From positions 1 through 64,000 of the forward strand of contig DASYPP010000060.1 in NCBI GenBank assembly GCA_036006525.1: 64,000 bases of DNA, in the 5' to 3' direction. Below the pieces are notes generated by a model that was not told the DNA's origin, ran no database searches, and worked only from the letters and a program-made list of their open reading frames with translations. The stretch is from DASYPP01 sp036006525 (lineage in GTDB: Bacteria; Gemmatimonadota; Gemmatimonadetes; Gemmatimonadales; GWC2-71-9). The position numbers and the translations under genes were made by a program. Within the stretch, counting starts at the first letter, position 1, and each line of letters starts with the position of its first letter. This document shows positions 16,813-25,570 of the stretch, in pieces.

Positions 16813-19800
16813 GTGGACAGACTCGTCGCGATCGGCCTCAAGGCGCTGACCGGGGCTGGTGCATTGCTGGTAGTGCTCTCCAGACCCGCCGCGGCGCAGG
16901 AGATGCCGGGTCTCGATCCGAAGAAACCGATCTCCCAGTATGTGCACGATACCTGGACCATCGACCAGGGCCTCCCACAAAACAGTGTGTTCGCCATTGC
17001 CCAGGGTGGTGATGGGTATCTCTGGCTCGGCACCGAGGCCGGGCTGGTGCGGTTTGATGGAGTGTCGTTTACCACCTTCACTTCGGCGAACACCGCCGGG
17101 TTGCTGGACAACTACGTCAACGCGATAGCGGTCGATCGGTCCAGCAACGTCTGGGTCGGCACCTGGGTCGGCGGAGTAAGCCGTTTCAGCCCGGGCCGAT
17201 CCGAGGCGATTCCCGGTGCTTCGAGCTCATTCGTGAATACCCTCTACCTGGACCGGGCGGGCACCATGTGGGCCGGGCTCAATTCCGGTCTCGCCCGAGT
17301 GCTGGGCGGGAGGTTCCTGCCGGTAGCCGGAACCGACACGACGGTCACTGGCTTGACGGAAGACAGCAACGGGACCCTCCTGGCCGGGACCGATGAGGGG
17401 ATCTTCGCATTGCGGGCGGAGGGGCTGGTTCCCTGGCAGCCGCCTGGCGGCCGGATCGAGGGACCGGTATGGACGGTGTACCGGGACCGAAAGGGCACCC
17501 TCTGGTTCGGCACACCGGAGGCGCTTTATCACGCCCGCGGTGCCCGGTTGGAGAAGTTTGCGGCGGCCGAGGGACTTCCGCCTGGCGGGGTGACCGCGAT
17601 CCTGGAGACCCGGAATGGCCAGCTGTGGGTCGGCACCAACGAGGGCGGTATCGCCCGGATGGTCGCAGGCAGGTTCCAGCAATTCACTGCCCAGGACGGT
17701 CTGTCTGACAATGACGTGACGGCTCTGCTGGAGGATCGAGAAGGGTCGCTCTGGGTGGGAACCCGGAGCGGCGGCCTCAACCGGTTTCGGGAGCCCATTC
17801 TCACGATCTACACCACGCGCGAGGGACTCTCCGCCAACGAGGTCTGGTCGGTATATGGCGACCGCCGGGGGGACCTTTGGGTCGGCACCAGCGAAGGCGG
17901 CCTGGATCGGTTGCATGAGGGTCGTGTCACCAACTACACGGTCAAGGACGGGCTGCCCGGCACCTCGATCTTCGCGGTGCTCCAGACCAGAGACGGCGTG
18001 ACCTGGGCCGCGACCGGCAATGGCGTGGCCCGGCTGCGGAGCGGACGCTGGGAGACGATGAGTGCCGCGGGATTCCCCGTCACCCGGGTGGCAGCCTTGA
18101 CCGAGGACCGTAGCGGGGCCCTCTGGCTGGGCGGCAATGCGGGACTCTTTCGCTGGAAGGACGGAGCCCTTCACGACTTTACCCGCGAGGCCGGCCTTTC
18201 CTCCCAGAGGGTCCGCACCATCGTCGAGGATCGGGACGGAACGCTCTGGATCGGCACCCATGGCGTTGGGTTGGTGCGGCTGGAGAACGGCAGATTCACC
18301 ACGTTTACGACGAAGCAAGGCCTCTCCAACAACGTGATCGAATCGCTGTTCGCCGATGCGCATGGTCTGTGGGTGGGCACCCAGTCCGGTCTCAACCTGA
18401 TTCAGAACGGCCGGATCACCGTATTGCCGCTCAGTGCCGATGTCCTCATGACCGACCTGTTCCAGATTCTCAAGGACGATCGCGGCAATCTGTGGCTGAC
18501 TTCGAACCAGGGGGTGGCCAGCGTAAGCCAGCAGGAACTGCTCGACGCAGCCGGGGGGAAGCCGGGCCGGGTCCCCGTTCATCAGGTGGTTGCACTCGAC
18601 GGACGGCGCCGGATCGAGTTTAACGGTGCATCGCAAAACGCCGGGTGGAAGACTCCCGATGGCCGGCTGTGGTTCCCCAGCATCAAGGGGCTGGTCGTGG
18701 TCGATCCTGCCCACCTGACCAATAACCCGGTGCCGCCGCCGGTCCATATCGAACGGCTCCTGGTGGATGGGAAGGACGTGGACCTCGGCGGCACCGTGGA
18801 AGTGCCGCCCGGCCTCGGCCAGCTCGAGGTGCAATACACCGCGACCAGCCTGCTGATTCCCGAACGGGTTCAGTTCCGTTATCGGCTCGAAGGTTATGAC
18901 GAAGACTGGGTCGAGGCGGGCACCCGGCGCGTGGCATACTACACCCAGGTCCCGGGCGGGACATATCGCTTCCGCGTCATTGCCGCCAACAATGACGGAG
19001 TCTGGAACCAGGACGGCGCCGTTCTGTCCTTCCGGCTGGAGCCGCATTTCTTCGAGACCTGGTGGTTCCTCGTGCTGTGCGGCCTGGCGGCCACTGCCGC
19101 CCTGGTGCTGGTCTTCCGGATCCGGGTCCGCCGAATCAAGGAACACTCGAAGGACCTGGCCCGGCTGGTGGACGAACGGACGGTGGAACTCCAGCAGGAG
19201 GTCGCCGAACGGCGCCTGGCCGAGGAGCGGTACCGCGACCTGTTCGACGCCAACCCGCAGCCGGTTTGGGTCAGCGACCGCGACACGCTCGAATTCCTGG
19301 CCGTGAACGACGCGGCGTCGCGGCACTACGGCTATTCCCGGGAAGAGTTCTTTGCGATGCGGCTCACCGATCTGCAGCCGTCCGAGCAGGGAGCCGCGCT
19401 CCCCGAGTGGATCCGGGCGGCGGGAGACGGGTGGCGCGGCACCAGCGCGTGGCACCACTGCAAGAAGGACGGTACCCCGATCGAGATCGAGGTGGCGGCG
19501 CATGCTATCACCTTCGCGGGCCGTCCGGCGGCCCTGATCGTGGCCGCGGACGTGACCGACCGCCGCGACCTGGAAGATCGGCTGCGGCAGGCGCAGAAGA
19601 TGGAGGCGGTCGGCCAGCTGGCCGGCGGTATCGCCCATGATCTCAACAATGTCCTGACCGCGGTGATGGCTCACGTGGACCTGGCCGTCACCGCACTCCC
19701 GTCCGGGTCGACCATCCTGGTCGATCTGACCCAGGCGCAACGCGCGGCGCACCGCGGCGCCACCATGATCCGCAAACTGCTCGGCTTCAGTCGCCGGGAA

Positions 19801-20733
19801 CGCCTGGTGCTCAAGCCGCTCCACCTGGCACAGCTGGTGGCCGAGATTGCGCCCACCTTGAAGCACATGCTGCCGGAGGGCGTCGAGATCGTGCACTCCG
19901 AGGAGAAACAGCTGCCGCCGGTCGCGGCCGATGCCGGCGTGGTGCAGCAGATGCTCTTCAACCTGGTCACCAATGCCGGCGATGCCATGCCGGGCGGCGG
20001 CCGGCTGGTGATCAACCTGGAGCGCGCCACTCCCGCCGAAAAGCAGATGGCGTCGCACGACTGGGGCACCCCGGGGCACTACGTGGTGCTGTCGGTGTCG
20101 GATAACGGAAGCGGAATGAGTGAGCAGACGGTGGCGAGGATCTTCGAGCCCTACTTCACCACCAAGCCGGCCGAGCATGGCAGCGGACTCGGCATGGCGA
20201 TGGTCTATGGTCTCATGAAACAGCATCTCGGGTACGTGCTGGTGAGCAGCACGCTGGGGAAGGGAACCGAGGTTCGGCTGTATTTCCCGGTAAGCGCTCA
20301 GGTGGTCAAGCCGGCGATGCCCGAAGTACGGCACCAGCCCCAGAGCGGGAATCACGCCATCCTGGTGGTGGATGACCAGGAGGCTGTCCGCAGCGCGGCC
20401 AGCCGGAGCCTGGTTCGCTTCGGTTATCGAGTGCTCTCCGCGGCCGATGGCGAGGAAGGGTTGAAGATGTGGCGGGCCGACCCGGATGGAATAGACCTGG
20501 TGATCTCCGATGCCATCATGCCGAGGATGGGAGGCCTGGAGCTGTACGAAGCCATGAGTCGGGAGCATCCCGGCGTTCGGTTCCTGCTCACCAGTGGCTA
20601 TACCGGGGAAGAGGTTTCTCAGACCACGCCGACGACGGTAGATATTCCCTTCCTGGCCAAACCCTGGACCCTGCAGGAGCTGCTGACGGCGGTGCGCGAT
20701 GCCTTGGAGCCGTCCCTCGCCGCGCCCAAATGA
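16813..20733 (+). CDS. Giant hybrid two-component sensor (Reg_prop propellers, Y_Y_Y, TM, PAS, HisKA, HATPase, REC)
   Basis: 1306 residues from GTG 16813, which starts a clean signal peptide (VDRLVAIGLKAL...PAAAQ). A longer frame from 16714 would overlap the divergent regulator. About 13 Reg_prop blades (G-x-LWxGT-x-GL-x-R) make two periplasmic beta-propellers (about 50-600), followed by a Y_Y_Y domain (about 650-730). One membrane helix (WWFLVLCGLAATAALVLVF) is followed by a PAS domain (about 790-905). HisKA has His942 in GGIAHDLNNVL, the ATPase boxes are DNGSGM and GSGLGM, and a C-terminal receiver has Asp1233. The layout resembles hybrid two-component systems that sense oligosaccharides, but without an AraC output. 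The glycan-processing neighbours make a carbohydrate signal plausible. Confidence 0.92.
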   Translation: MDRLVAIGLKALTGAGALLVVLSRPAAAQEMPGLDPKKPISQYVHDTWTIDQGLPQNSVFAIAQGGDGYLWLGTEAGLVRFDGVSFTTFTSANTAGLLDNYVNAIAVDRSSNVWVGTWVGGVSRFSPGRSEAIPGASSSFVNTLYLDRAGTMWAGLNSGLARVLGGRFLPVAGTDTTVTGLTEDSNGTLLAGTDEGIFALRAEGLVPWQPPGGRIEGPVWTVYRDRKGTLWFGTPEALYHARGARLEKFAAAEGLPPGGVTAILETRNGQLWVGTNEGGIARMVAGRFQQFTAQDGLSDNDVTALLEDREGSLWVGTRSGGLNRFREPILTIYTTREGLSANEVWSVYGDRRGDLWVGTSEGGLDRLHEGRVTNYTVKDGLPGTSIFAVLQTRDGVTWAATGNGVARLRSGRWETMSAAGFPVTRVAALTEDRSGALWLGGNAGLFRWKDGALHDFTREAGLSSQRVRTIVEDRDGTLWIGTHGVGLVRLENGRFTTFTTKQGLSNNVIESLFADAHGLWVGTQSGLNLIQNGRITVLPLSADVLMTDLFQILKDDRGNLWLTSNQGVASVSQQELLDAAGGKPGRVPVHQVVALDGRRRIEFNGASQNAGWKTPDGRLWFPSIKGLVVVDPAHLTNNPVPPPVHIERLLVDGKDVDLGGTVEVPPGLGQLEVQYTATSLLIPERVQFRYRLEGYDEDWVEAGTRRVAYYTQVPGGTYRFRVIAANNDGVWNQDGAVLSFRLEPHFFETWWFLVLCGLAATAALVLVFRIRVRRIKEHSKDLARLVDERTVELQQEVAERRLAEERYRDLFDANPQPVWVSDRDTLEFLAVNDAASRHYGYSREEFFAMRLTDLQPSEQGAALPEWIRAAGDGWRGTSAWHHCKKDGTPIEIEVAAHAITFAGRPAALIVAADVTDRRDLEDRLRQAQKMEAVGQLAGGIAHDLNNVLTAVMAHVDLAVTALPSGSTILVDLTQAQRAAHRGATMIRKLLGFSRRERLVLKPLHLAQLVAEIAPTLKHMLPEGVEIVHSEEKQLPPVAADAGVVQQMLFNLVTNAGDAMPGGGRLVINLERATPAEKQMASHDWGTPGHYVVLSVSDNGSGMSEQTVARIFEPYFTTKPAEHGSGLGMAMVYGLMKQHLGYVLVSSTLGKGTEVRLYFPVSAQVVKPAMPEVRHQPQSGNHAILVVDDQEAVRSAASRSLVRFGYRVLSAADGEEGLKMWRADPDGIDLVISDAIMPRMGGLELYEAMSREHPGVRFLLTSGYTGEEVSQTTPTTVDIPFLAKPWTLQELLTAVRDALEPSLAAPK

Positions 20734-20768
20734 CCCGTTTTATGGTCCCAAATGACCCGTTTCATACC
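20725..20768 (+). repeat. 22-bp tandem duplication at the kinase 3' end
   Basis: CCCAAATGACCCGTTTTATG (20725 onward) recurs at 20747 as CCCAAATGACCCGTTTCATA with a 22-bp period. The first copy holds the kinase stop codon TGA. The second lies in the 3' region. Confidence 0.8.
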
Positions 20769-20779
20769 TCCAACAGGCG

Positions 20780-20806
20780 ATACCCTGGCCGCGGCCAACC
20801 GGGTAT
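20780..20806. terminator. Hairpin, possible terminator without T-tract
   Basis: ATACCC and GGGTAT flank the perfect palindrome TGGCCGCGGCCA (20786-20797), allowing a stable stem in the gap after the hybrid kinase. No T-run follows, so Rho-independent termination is uncertain. Confidence 0.35.
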
Positions 20807-20858
20807 GCTCCACGGTTCCTTCGAGGTAGCCTAGTCCCCCCAGCAGCATAGGACTGAC

Positions 20859-21500
20859 ATGCGCAAGAATGTTTTCCTGATGGGTCTCATGAGTGCCGCG
20901 CTGGTCGCGGCCTGCCATAGCAATCCGCCAGCCGACCAGCCTGCCCCGCAGCCGACCGAAGCTGAAATCGCGCGGCAGCGGCAGGTACAGGATTCGCTCG
21001 ATGCGGTGGCCCGCGCGAGCGCCGAGGCGGCCCGCGTGGCGCGCGCCCGGGCCGATTCAGTTGAGCGGGTCAGGGTTGCCGCCGCGAACGCGGCCCGCGA
21101 AGCTGCCGAACGGGTGGCTCGGAAAACCGCCGAGCTGCGCACGGAACTGGCCGTGGCAGTCCATTTCGATGTCGCCCGGGCTCAGCTGCAGGAGGATGAC
21201 CGCGAGGCTCTCGATCGCAAGGTTGCGATTCTGAAGGCCAATCCCGGGGTGCGCCTCAGAATTACCGGCGCGACCGATGACCGGGGATCGGACAAGTACA
21301 ACCTGGCCCTGGGTGATCGTCGGGCCGCGGCGGTCAGGAAGTATCTCATCGACAAGGGAATTGATGTGGCCCGGCTGGACGTCGCGTCCTCCGGTGAAGG
21401 GTCGCCTGTCGATAGCGGCAAGGATGAGGCTGCGTGGGCCCAGAACCGTCGGGCGGAGTTCGTGATCGTAAGCGCTGATTCGCCGCTGGCATTGAACTAA
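20859..21500 (+). CDS. OmpA/Pal-like peptidoglycan-associated lipoprotein
   Basis: 213 residues. The signal peptide ends in the lipobox LVAAC (Cys19), predicting an outer-membrane lipoprotein. Residues about 35-95 form an Ala/Arg/Glu-rich helical (coiled-coil-like) spacer. The C-terminal OmpA domain (about 98-210) has VHFDVARAQL, ITGATDDRGSDKYNLALGDRRA and NRRAEFVI, the peptidoglycan-binding pattern with the conserved Asp and Arg. It probably tethers the outer membrane to the cell wall. Unlike Pal it is not beside tol genes. A strong intrinsic terminator follows its stop. Confidence 0.9.
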   Translation: MRKNVFLMGLMSAALVAACHSNPPADQPAPQPTEAEIARQRQVQDSLDAVARASAEAARVARARADSVERVRVAAANAAREAAERVARKTAELRTELAVAVHFDVARAQLQEDDREALDRKVAILKANPGVRLRITGATDDRGSDKYNLALGDRRAAAVRKYLIDKGIDVARLDVASSGEGSPVDSGKDEAAWAQNRRAEFVIVSADSPLALN

Positions 21501-21515
21501 CTCGAGCGGATAGTG

Positions 21516-21543
21516 AAAGAGGCGGCCGCGAGGCCGCCTCTTT
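21516..21543. terminator. Bidirectional intrinsic terminator
   Basis: A perfect 12-bp stem, AAAGAGGCGGCC paired with GGCCGCCTCTTT around a GCGA loop, lies between two convergent genes. A or T runs on both sides allow termination in both directions. Confidence 0.88.
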
Positions 21544-21548
21544 ATTGC

Positions 21549-22391
21549 CTAGAATTCCAGCCCTCTCAAGTACCGGTAACTGGCCGCCACGCTGGCCCAG
21601 GCGTCCGGCGGTTCATCATGTTCCACGAAGAAGTGCTCGATCCCGGCCTGCTCGCGCCGGGCGAAAATTCCCTTGAAGTTGATGTCCCCGGCGCCCACGT
21701 CCATCATCTGCGGTTTGTCGCCCTTCTTGAGGTCCTTTACGTGCACCATCGGAAACCGGCCGGGAAACTGCCGGAAGTAGACCAGCGGGTCTCCACCCGC
21801 CAGGGTGATCCAATAGAGGTCCATCTCGATCTTCACCAGGCTGGCATCGGTCTCCGCCAGCAGCACGTCGAAGGGGACCTTCCCGTCGATCGGGATGAAT
21901 TCAAAATTGTGGTTGTGGTAGCCGAACTTGAGGCCGGAACGGCGGGCGGCTTCGGCGGACCGATTGAACTTCTCGGCGATCCGCTTCCAGTCGTCCAGCG
22001 TCTTCCGGGCCTCCTCCGGGGTCCACGCGATCAGCACGTACTCATGACCGATGGCCCGCGCCTGGTCGAGGATCTCCTGCCAGTTGGTCTCCAGCGATTC
22101 ATACGGCATGTGGGCCGAGGGTGAGTCGAGCTTCAGCTCGGCCAGGAGGTCATGCACCTGCTTCGGAGTGCGGCCGAAGTAGCCGGCGAACTCCACCTCC
22201 TGGAACCCGATCCCGGCCACCCTGCGAAGGGTGCCCTCGAAGTCGCGCTCCATCTCGTGGCGCAGGGTGTAGAGCTGGACCCCGATCTTGTCGAGCTTCC
22301 CTCTTCCCGGAAACAGTGAGCCGGGGCGAGCGAGTTGGGTGGCTGCCAGAAATGCAGCGCTGGATTTCAGGAACGTTCGTCTATCCGGCAT
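21549..22391 (-). CDS. TIM-barrel sugar phosphate isomerase/epimerase family protein, Tat-exported
   Basis: 280 residues. The N-terminus MPDRRTFLKSSAAFLAATQL is a twin-arginine signal (DRRTFLK), so it acts in the periplasm despite the usual family name. The AP-endonuclease-2-like barrel shows VQLYTLR, VEFAGYFG, GLKFGYHNHNFEF, KIEMDLYWI, FPMVHVKDLKKG and FVEHDEPPD, including the usual metal ligands Glu, His and Asp. It is the last gene of the second minus-strand GMC cluster and is a distant paralogue of the isomerase at 9990. In related clusters such proteins are thought to process 3-keto-glycosides; here that is inference. Confidence 0.85.
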   Translation of the reverse strand: MPDRRTFLKSSAAFLAATQLARPGSLFPGRGKLDKIGVQLYTLRHEMERDFEGTLRRVAGIGFQEVEFAGYFGRTPKQVHDLLAELKLDSPSAHMPYESLETNWQEILDQARAIGHEYVLIAWTPEEARKTLDDWKRIAEKFNRSAEAARRSGLKFGYHNHNFEFIPIDGKVPFDVLLAETDASLVKIEMDLYWITLAGGDPLVYFRQFPGRFPMVHVKDLKKGDKPQMMDVGAGDINFKGIFARREQAGIEHFFVEHDEPPDAWASVAASYRYLRGLEF

Positions 22392-22406
22392 CGGTTGTCT
22401 CTTTCA

Positions 22407-22450
22407 GCTTGGTGATCCTGCCGTCTTACCGCCTTACCCGCCTTACCGTC
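22407..22450. repeat. Family D single-arm repeat (TTACCG units)
   Basis: Four tandem units of the type CGCCTTACCGTC lie immediately downstream of the GMC stop codon (minus-strand TAG at 22451-22453). No opposing arm is visible. Related arms occur at 32535-32573 and, as a full inverted pair, at 42926-43018. Confidence 0.7.
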
Positions 22451-24133
22451 CTATAGCTCGTTGCGCTTCATCGCGTCGACGGCAAACGCCGCGGCCCGCG
22501 CGGTCAGCGCCATGTAGGTAATGGAAGGATTCTGGTTCGCGCTGGATGCCATGCACGCCCCGTCGGTTACGAACACGTTCTTCACATCGTGCATCTGGTT
22601 GTGCCCGTTCAGTACCGATGTCTTCGGATCGCGTCCCATCCGCGCCGTGCCCATCTCGTGGATGGTCAGGCCGGGAGGATTGTCCTGCACGTAGGTATTG
22701 ATGTCCTTGGCCCCCGCAGCCTCCAGCATCTCGCCCGCCGTGACCGCCATGTCCTTCAACAGCGCTCGCTCGTTCTCACTCCAGGTGCAGTTGACCCTGA
22801 GCGCGGGAATGCCCCAGGCGTCCACCAGCTGGGGATCCAATTCGATGTAGTTGGTGGAGCGGGGAAGACACTCGCCGAACCCGTAGAAGCCGAAGTTCCA
22901 GGGGCCGGGCGTGCGCAGGGCCTCTTTCAGCTGCTTCCCGAAACCGGGCAAGTCGGTGCCGCGGCCCCACCCGCCCCGGCCGCCGCCGCCCTGGAATGCA
23001 TAACCCCGGAGGAAACCGGGATGCGACGTCTTCACGTTCCGGAACCGAGGCAGGTAGATCCCGTTGGGCCGGTTGCCGAAGGTATGCTTGTCCTCCATTC
23101 CCTCGATGCGTCCGCTGCCGCCACCGCCCATGCAGTGGTCCATCAGGTTGCGGCCCAGCTCGCCGCTGGAGTTGCCGAGGCCGGTCGTCCAGCGCGGCGT
23201 CTTCGAATTCAGGAGGATGCGGGCCGATTCCAGGGCCGAGGCGCAGAGAAAGACGACCCGGGCGGTGTACTCGACCGGCTGTTTCGTCTGGGCGTCGATG
23301 ACCCGCACCCCGGTCGCCCGGTCGCGCGACGCATCGTAGACCACGCTGTGCACCACGCTCCACGGCTTGAGCGTGAGCCGGCCAGTGGCCTCGGCGGCCG
23401 GCAGGGTGACGCCGACACTGCTGAAGTAAGAGCGGGTGATGCAGCCCCGCTCGCAGGGTCCGCAGTAGTGGCACGGCGCGCGGCCGCCGTGCGGCGCAGT
23501 CAGAATCGCGCAACGGCCGACGGTGAGCACCCGTTCCCCGCCGAAGGCGCGAGCCACCCCGGCCCGCACCGTCTGCTCGGCGCAATTGAGCGGCATGGGC
23601 GGGAGGAACTTTCCATCCGGCAGCTGGGGCAGCCCCAGCCGCTCCCCGCTGATGCCGATGAACTCTTCGACGTAGTCATACCAGGGCTCGATGTCGGCGT
23701 ACCGGATGGGCCAGTCGACTCCGTGCCCGTCCTTCGCATTCGCCTCGAAATCGAGATCGCTCCAGCGATACACCTGGCGTCCCCACATGATCGACCGGCC
23801 ACCGACGTGCCGCCCCCGGATCCAGTGGAACGGCTTGTCCTGGTCGAAACTGTAGGGATTCTCCCGGTCATTCACGAAGAACTTGGAGCCCAATTCGTCG
23901 CAGGCGTAGCAGTTCTTCTGGATAAACTGGTCCCGTTCCAGCCGGGCCCGGTCGCCAAAGCCTCGGAAGTGCATTTCCCAGGGCTGCACGTGCTCGACAT
24001 AGTCCTTCGCGGGATCGATCGGGCCGCCCGCCTCGAGCACCAGGGTCCGGAGCCCGCGCTCGGTCAGTTCCTTCGCGGCCCAACCGCCGGAGATCCCGGA
24101 ACCGACGACGATTGCGTCGAAATCAATTGCCAT
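22451..24133 (-). CDS. GMC-family FAD-dependent sugar dehydrogenase, second copy
   Basis: 560 residues from ATG 24133 (MAIDFDAIVVGSGISGGWAA). A start ten codons upstream is possible but adds nothing conserved. The FAD dinucleotide fold has VLEAGG, and flavin contacts include GGRSIMWGRQ. The cysteine cluster CHYCGPCERGC matches that of the first GMC protein. The C-terminal block LTIHEMGTARMG...NQNPSITYMAL contains the catalytic His and Asn. It is clearly paralogous to the gene at 8185 but quite diverged, so the two enzymes probably oxidise different sugars. It pairs with the subunit-3 gene at 24326, from which it is separated by a repeat element. Confidence 0.87.
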   Translation of the reverse strand: MAIDFDAIVVGSGISGGWAAKELTERGLRTLVLEAGGPIDPAKDYVEHVQPWEMHFRGFGDRARLERDQFIQKNCYACDELGSKFFVNDRENPYSFDQDKPFHWIRGRHVGGRSIMWGRQVYRWSDLDFEANAKDGHGVDWPIRYADIEPWYDYVEEFIGISGERLGLPQLPDGKFLPPMPLNCAEQTVRAGVARAFGGERVLTVGRCAILTAPHGGRAPCHYCGPCERGCITRSYFSSVGVTLPAAEATGRLTLKPWSVVHSVVYDASRDRATGVRVIDAQTKQPVEYTARVVFLCASALESARILLNSKTPRWTTGLGNSSGELGRNLMDHCMGGGGSGRIEGMEDKHTFGNRPNGIYLPRFRNVKTSHPGFLRGYAFQGGGGRGGWGRGTDLPGFGKQLKEALRTPGPWNFGFYGFGECLPRSTNYIELDPQLVDAWGIPALRVNCTWSENERALLKDMAVTAGEMLEAAGAKDINTYVQDNPPGLTIHEMGTARMGRDPKTSVLNGHNQMHDVKNVFVTDGACMASSANQNPSITYMALTARAAAFAVDAMKRNEL

Positions 24134-24159
24134 AGGCCTGTACTTTCGGAACGTCGGTT

Positions 24160-24312
24160 TCAAAAAGCTCCTCGTGGCGGACGCGGTGCAGCGCGGCGCA
24201 CGCGGTGAAAATCAAGGACACTATTGTGACACCCTCGAGAACTTCGTTGAAGTGCTTCGCCGCGGCCTCCGCGAAACGCCGCGGTCGCCGCGGGGAGGAG
24301 TTGCAAGGCTCA
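24160..24312. repeat. Family A inverted-repeat element inside a GMC operon
   Basis: The left arm (about 24160-24208) is AAAAAGCTCCTCGTGGCGG plus GCGG sub-repeats. The right arm (about 24257-24312) ends GCCGCGGGGAGGAGTTGCA. The loop of about 50 bp contains ATTGTGACA. It separates the subunit-3 gene from the GMC gene that follows it on the minus strand. Confidence 0.8.
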
Positions 24313-24325
24313 AATCCAACCTCAT

Positions 24326-24907
24326 CTATCGGGCCCGATACCCGACGAAGGGGGCGCAGCCATCATACCGGCCGGGGATGACCTGGTTGTGAAGCTCCCG
24401 GGTGGCTCCCACTTCAGAAGTGTAGTAGCCGTACAGGGTAAGGCCCTTGAGCCGGTGGTAGAAACTGTTGTTCAAGTTCTCGTGCCGGCTGCGCATCGCC
24501 TGGGCTTCGCTGTCCAGCGCGGTGAGCAGGCCGACCTGGTCCGCTTCGGTGCCGTCCACGAAATCCTTGCCGAATCGTTCCCGGCTTTTCGTGTCCAGGC
24601 TCTCCAGTCCTTCCATGAACCGGTCGCGATCTTCCGGGGTGTCCCATTCGCCGACGATTACCGCGATGAACCCGGTCACCCCGGCCGCGAGGGCGCCCGG
24701 GGTGTCGGTGGCCGGCAAGATCAACTCGGTGGCGCGATCGAGGGTCGCGGCCTGGTGCGGCGTGAAGGGTCCCACCGGGCCCGTTGTCGGGCGAGTCCGG
24801 GCGTGCGCCTTGGCGCCCCGGGCCAGCAATTCATCCGGAGTGAACGCGGCCAGGGCGCTACCGGCGGTGAGTCCACCCAGCAGGCCCAGCAATTCGCGGC
24901 GATGCAT
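24326..24907 (-). CDS. GMC dehydrogenase small subunit (subunit 3 family), second copy
   Basis: 193 residues. MHRRELLGLLGGLTAGSALAA is a short twin-arginine signal. The body shows the family features ATELILPATDTPGALAAGV, a helix with SRERFGKDFVDG, and the C-terminal TLYGYYTSEVGATRELHNQ and PGRYDGC region. By analogy with FAD-dependent glucose dehydrogenase gamma subunits it should help export and mature the GMC subunit encoded next on the minus strand. It is the first gene of the second cluster and lies 72 bp downstream of DinB on the same strand. Confidence 0.87.
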   Translation of the reverse strand: MHRRELLGLLGGLTAGSALAAFTPDELLARGAKAHARTRPTTGPVGPFTPHQAATLDRATELILPATDTPGALAAGVTGFIAVIVGEWDTPEDRDRFMEGLESLDTKSRERFGKDFVDGTEADQVGLLTALDSEAQAMRSRHENLNNSFYHRLKGLTLYGYYTSEVGATRELHNQVIPGRYDGCAPFVGYRAR

Positions 24908-24979
24908 GCGGGCTCCACAAGAGTTGCGGAAGAGTGCAAGCCTAAGTTGGCGATTCGGGCGAGCGGGCGCCAGAGCGTT

Positions 24980-25468
24980 TTACGCTTTTCGCCCGCTACC
25001 CCGGGTCGCCGCGGGCGAGCCGCGAATGAAACCGATGTAATCCGTCGGCGCCGGGGTGGAACCACCGGCGCGCATCGCGGCGGCCAGCTGGCCGCGATGG
25101 TAGCTGCCGTGAAGACAGACGTGGAGCAGGATGTCTTCGACCGTCGAGGTGAACTCCTGCCCCGCAGAATTGATGTAGCGGACGCTCCGGGCCCGCTCCG
25201 CCGGCGGCAGTGCGGCGACGAAGGCGGTGAACTCCTTCCCGTTTTCTTCGGCCAGCCGGCGGCAGTCGGCCAGGGACAGGACCGGCCAGACTGCCACATG
25301 GGGCGCGAATCCCCTGATACGTGACAGCCAGACGTGCTCGGCCCCCAGGATGTGTCCGAACAGCTCGAGCCAGCGCTCGGCGGTAGCCGGCGCGGCCTCC
25401 AGGGCCGCCAGGACGGCGGCATCGGACCACGCCAGATGGGCGAAGAGTCTTTCGATGTAATCGGTCAT
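24980..25468 (-). CDS. DinB family protein
   Basis: 162 residues from ATG 25468 (MTDYIERLFAHLAWSDAAVL). The upstream extension in frame lacks family similarity. It is a DinB/YfiT-like four-helix bundle, with GHILGAEHVWLSRIRG and DILLHVCLHGSYHRGQLAAAMR providing the three metal-ligand histidines typical of the fold. Members are putative metal-dependent enzymes, often thiol-dependent transferases; the reaction of this one is unknown. DYIGFIRG near the end is a common family terminus. It may be transcribed with the downstream subunit-3 and GMC genes. Confidence 0.88.
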   Translation of the reverse strand: MTDYIERLFAHLAWSDAAVLAALEAAPATAERWLELFGHILGAEHVWLSRIRGFAPHVAVWPVLSLADCRRLAEENGKEFTAFVAALPPAERARSVRYINSAGQEFTSTVEDILLHVCLHGSYHRGQLAAAMRAGGSTPAPTDYIGFIRGSPAATRGSGRKA

Positions 25469-25570
25469 GGGACCCGCACTGGATGATAGTTCAGGGTATT
25501 CCCCGATGGTTCCCACTCGTTGTCCAGCAACCACTTGCGGTTTCTCTGCAGGCGGCGCATGCTCATTAAC

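Noticed and set aside
17227..20568. Very long open frame (over 1100 codons) on the minus strand opposite the Reg_prop kinase
   Set aside because: It is a GC-bias shadow: the plus strand has clear domain motifs throughout, and the minus translation is His/Arg/Gly-rich with no family pattern.
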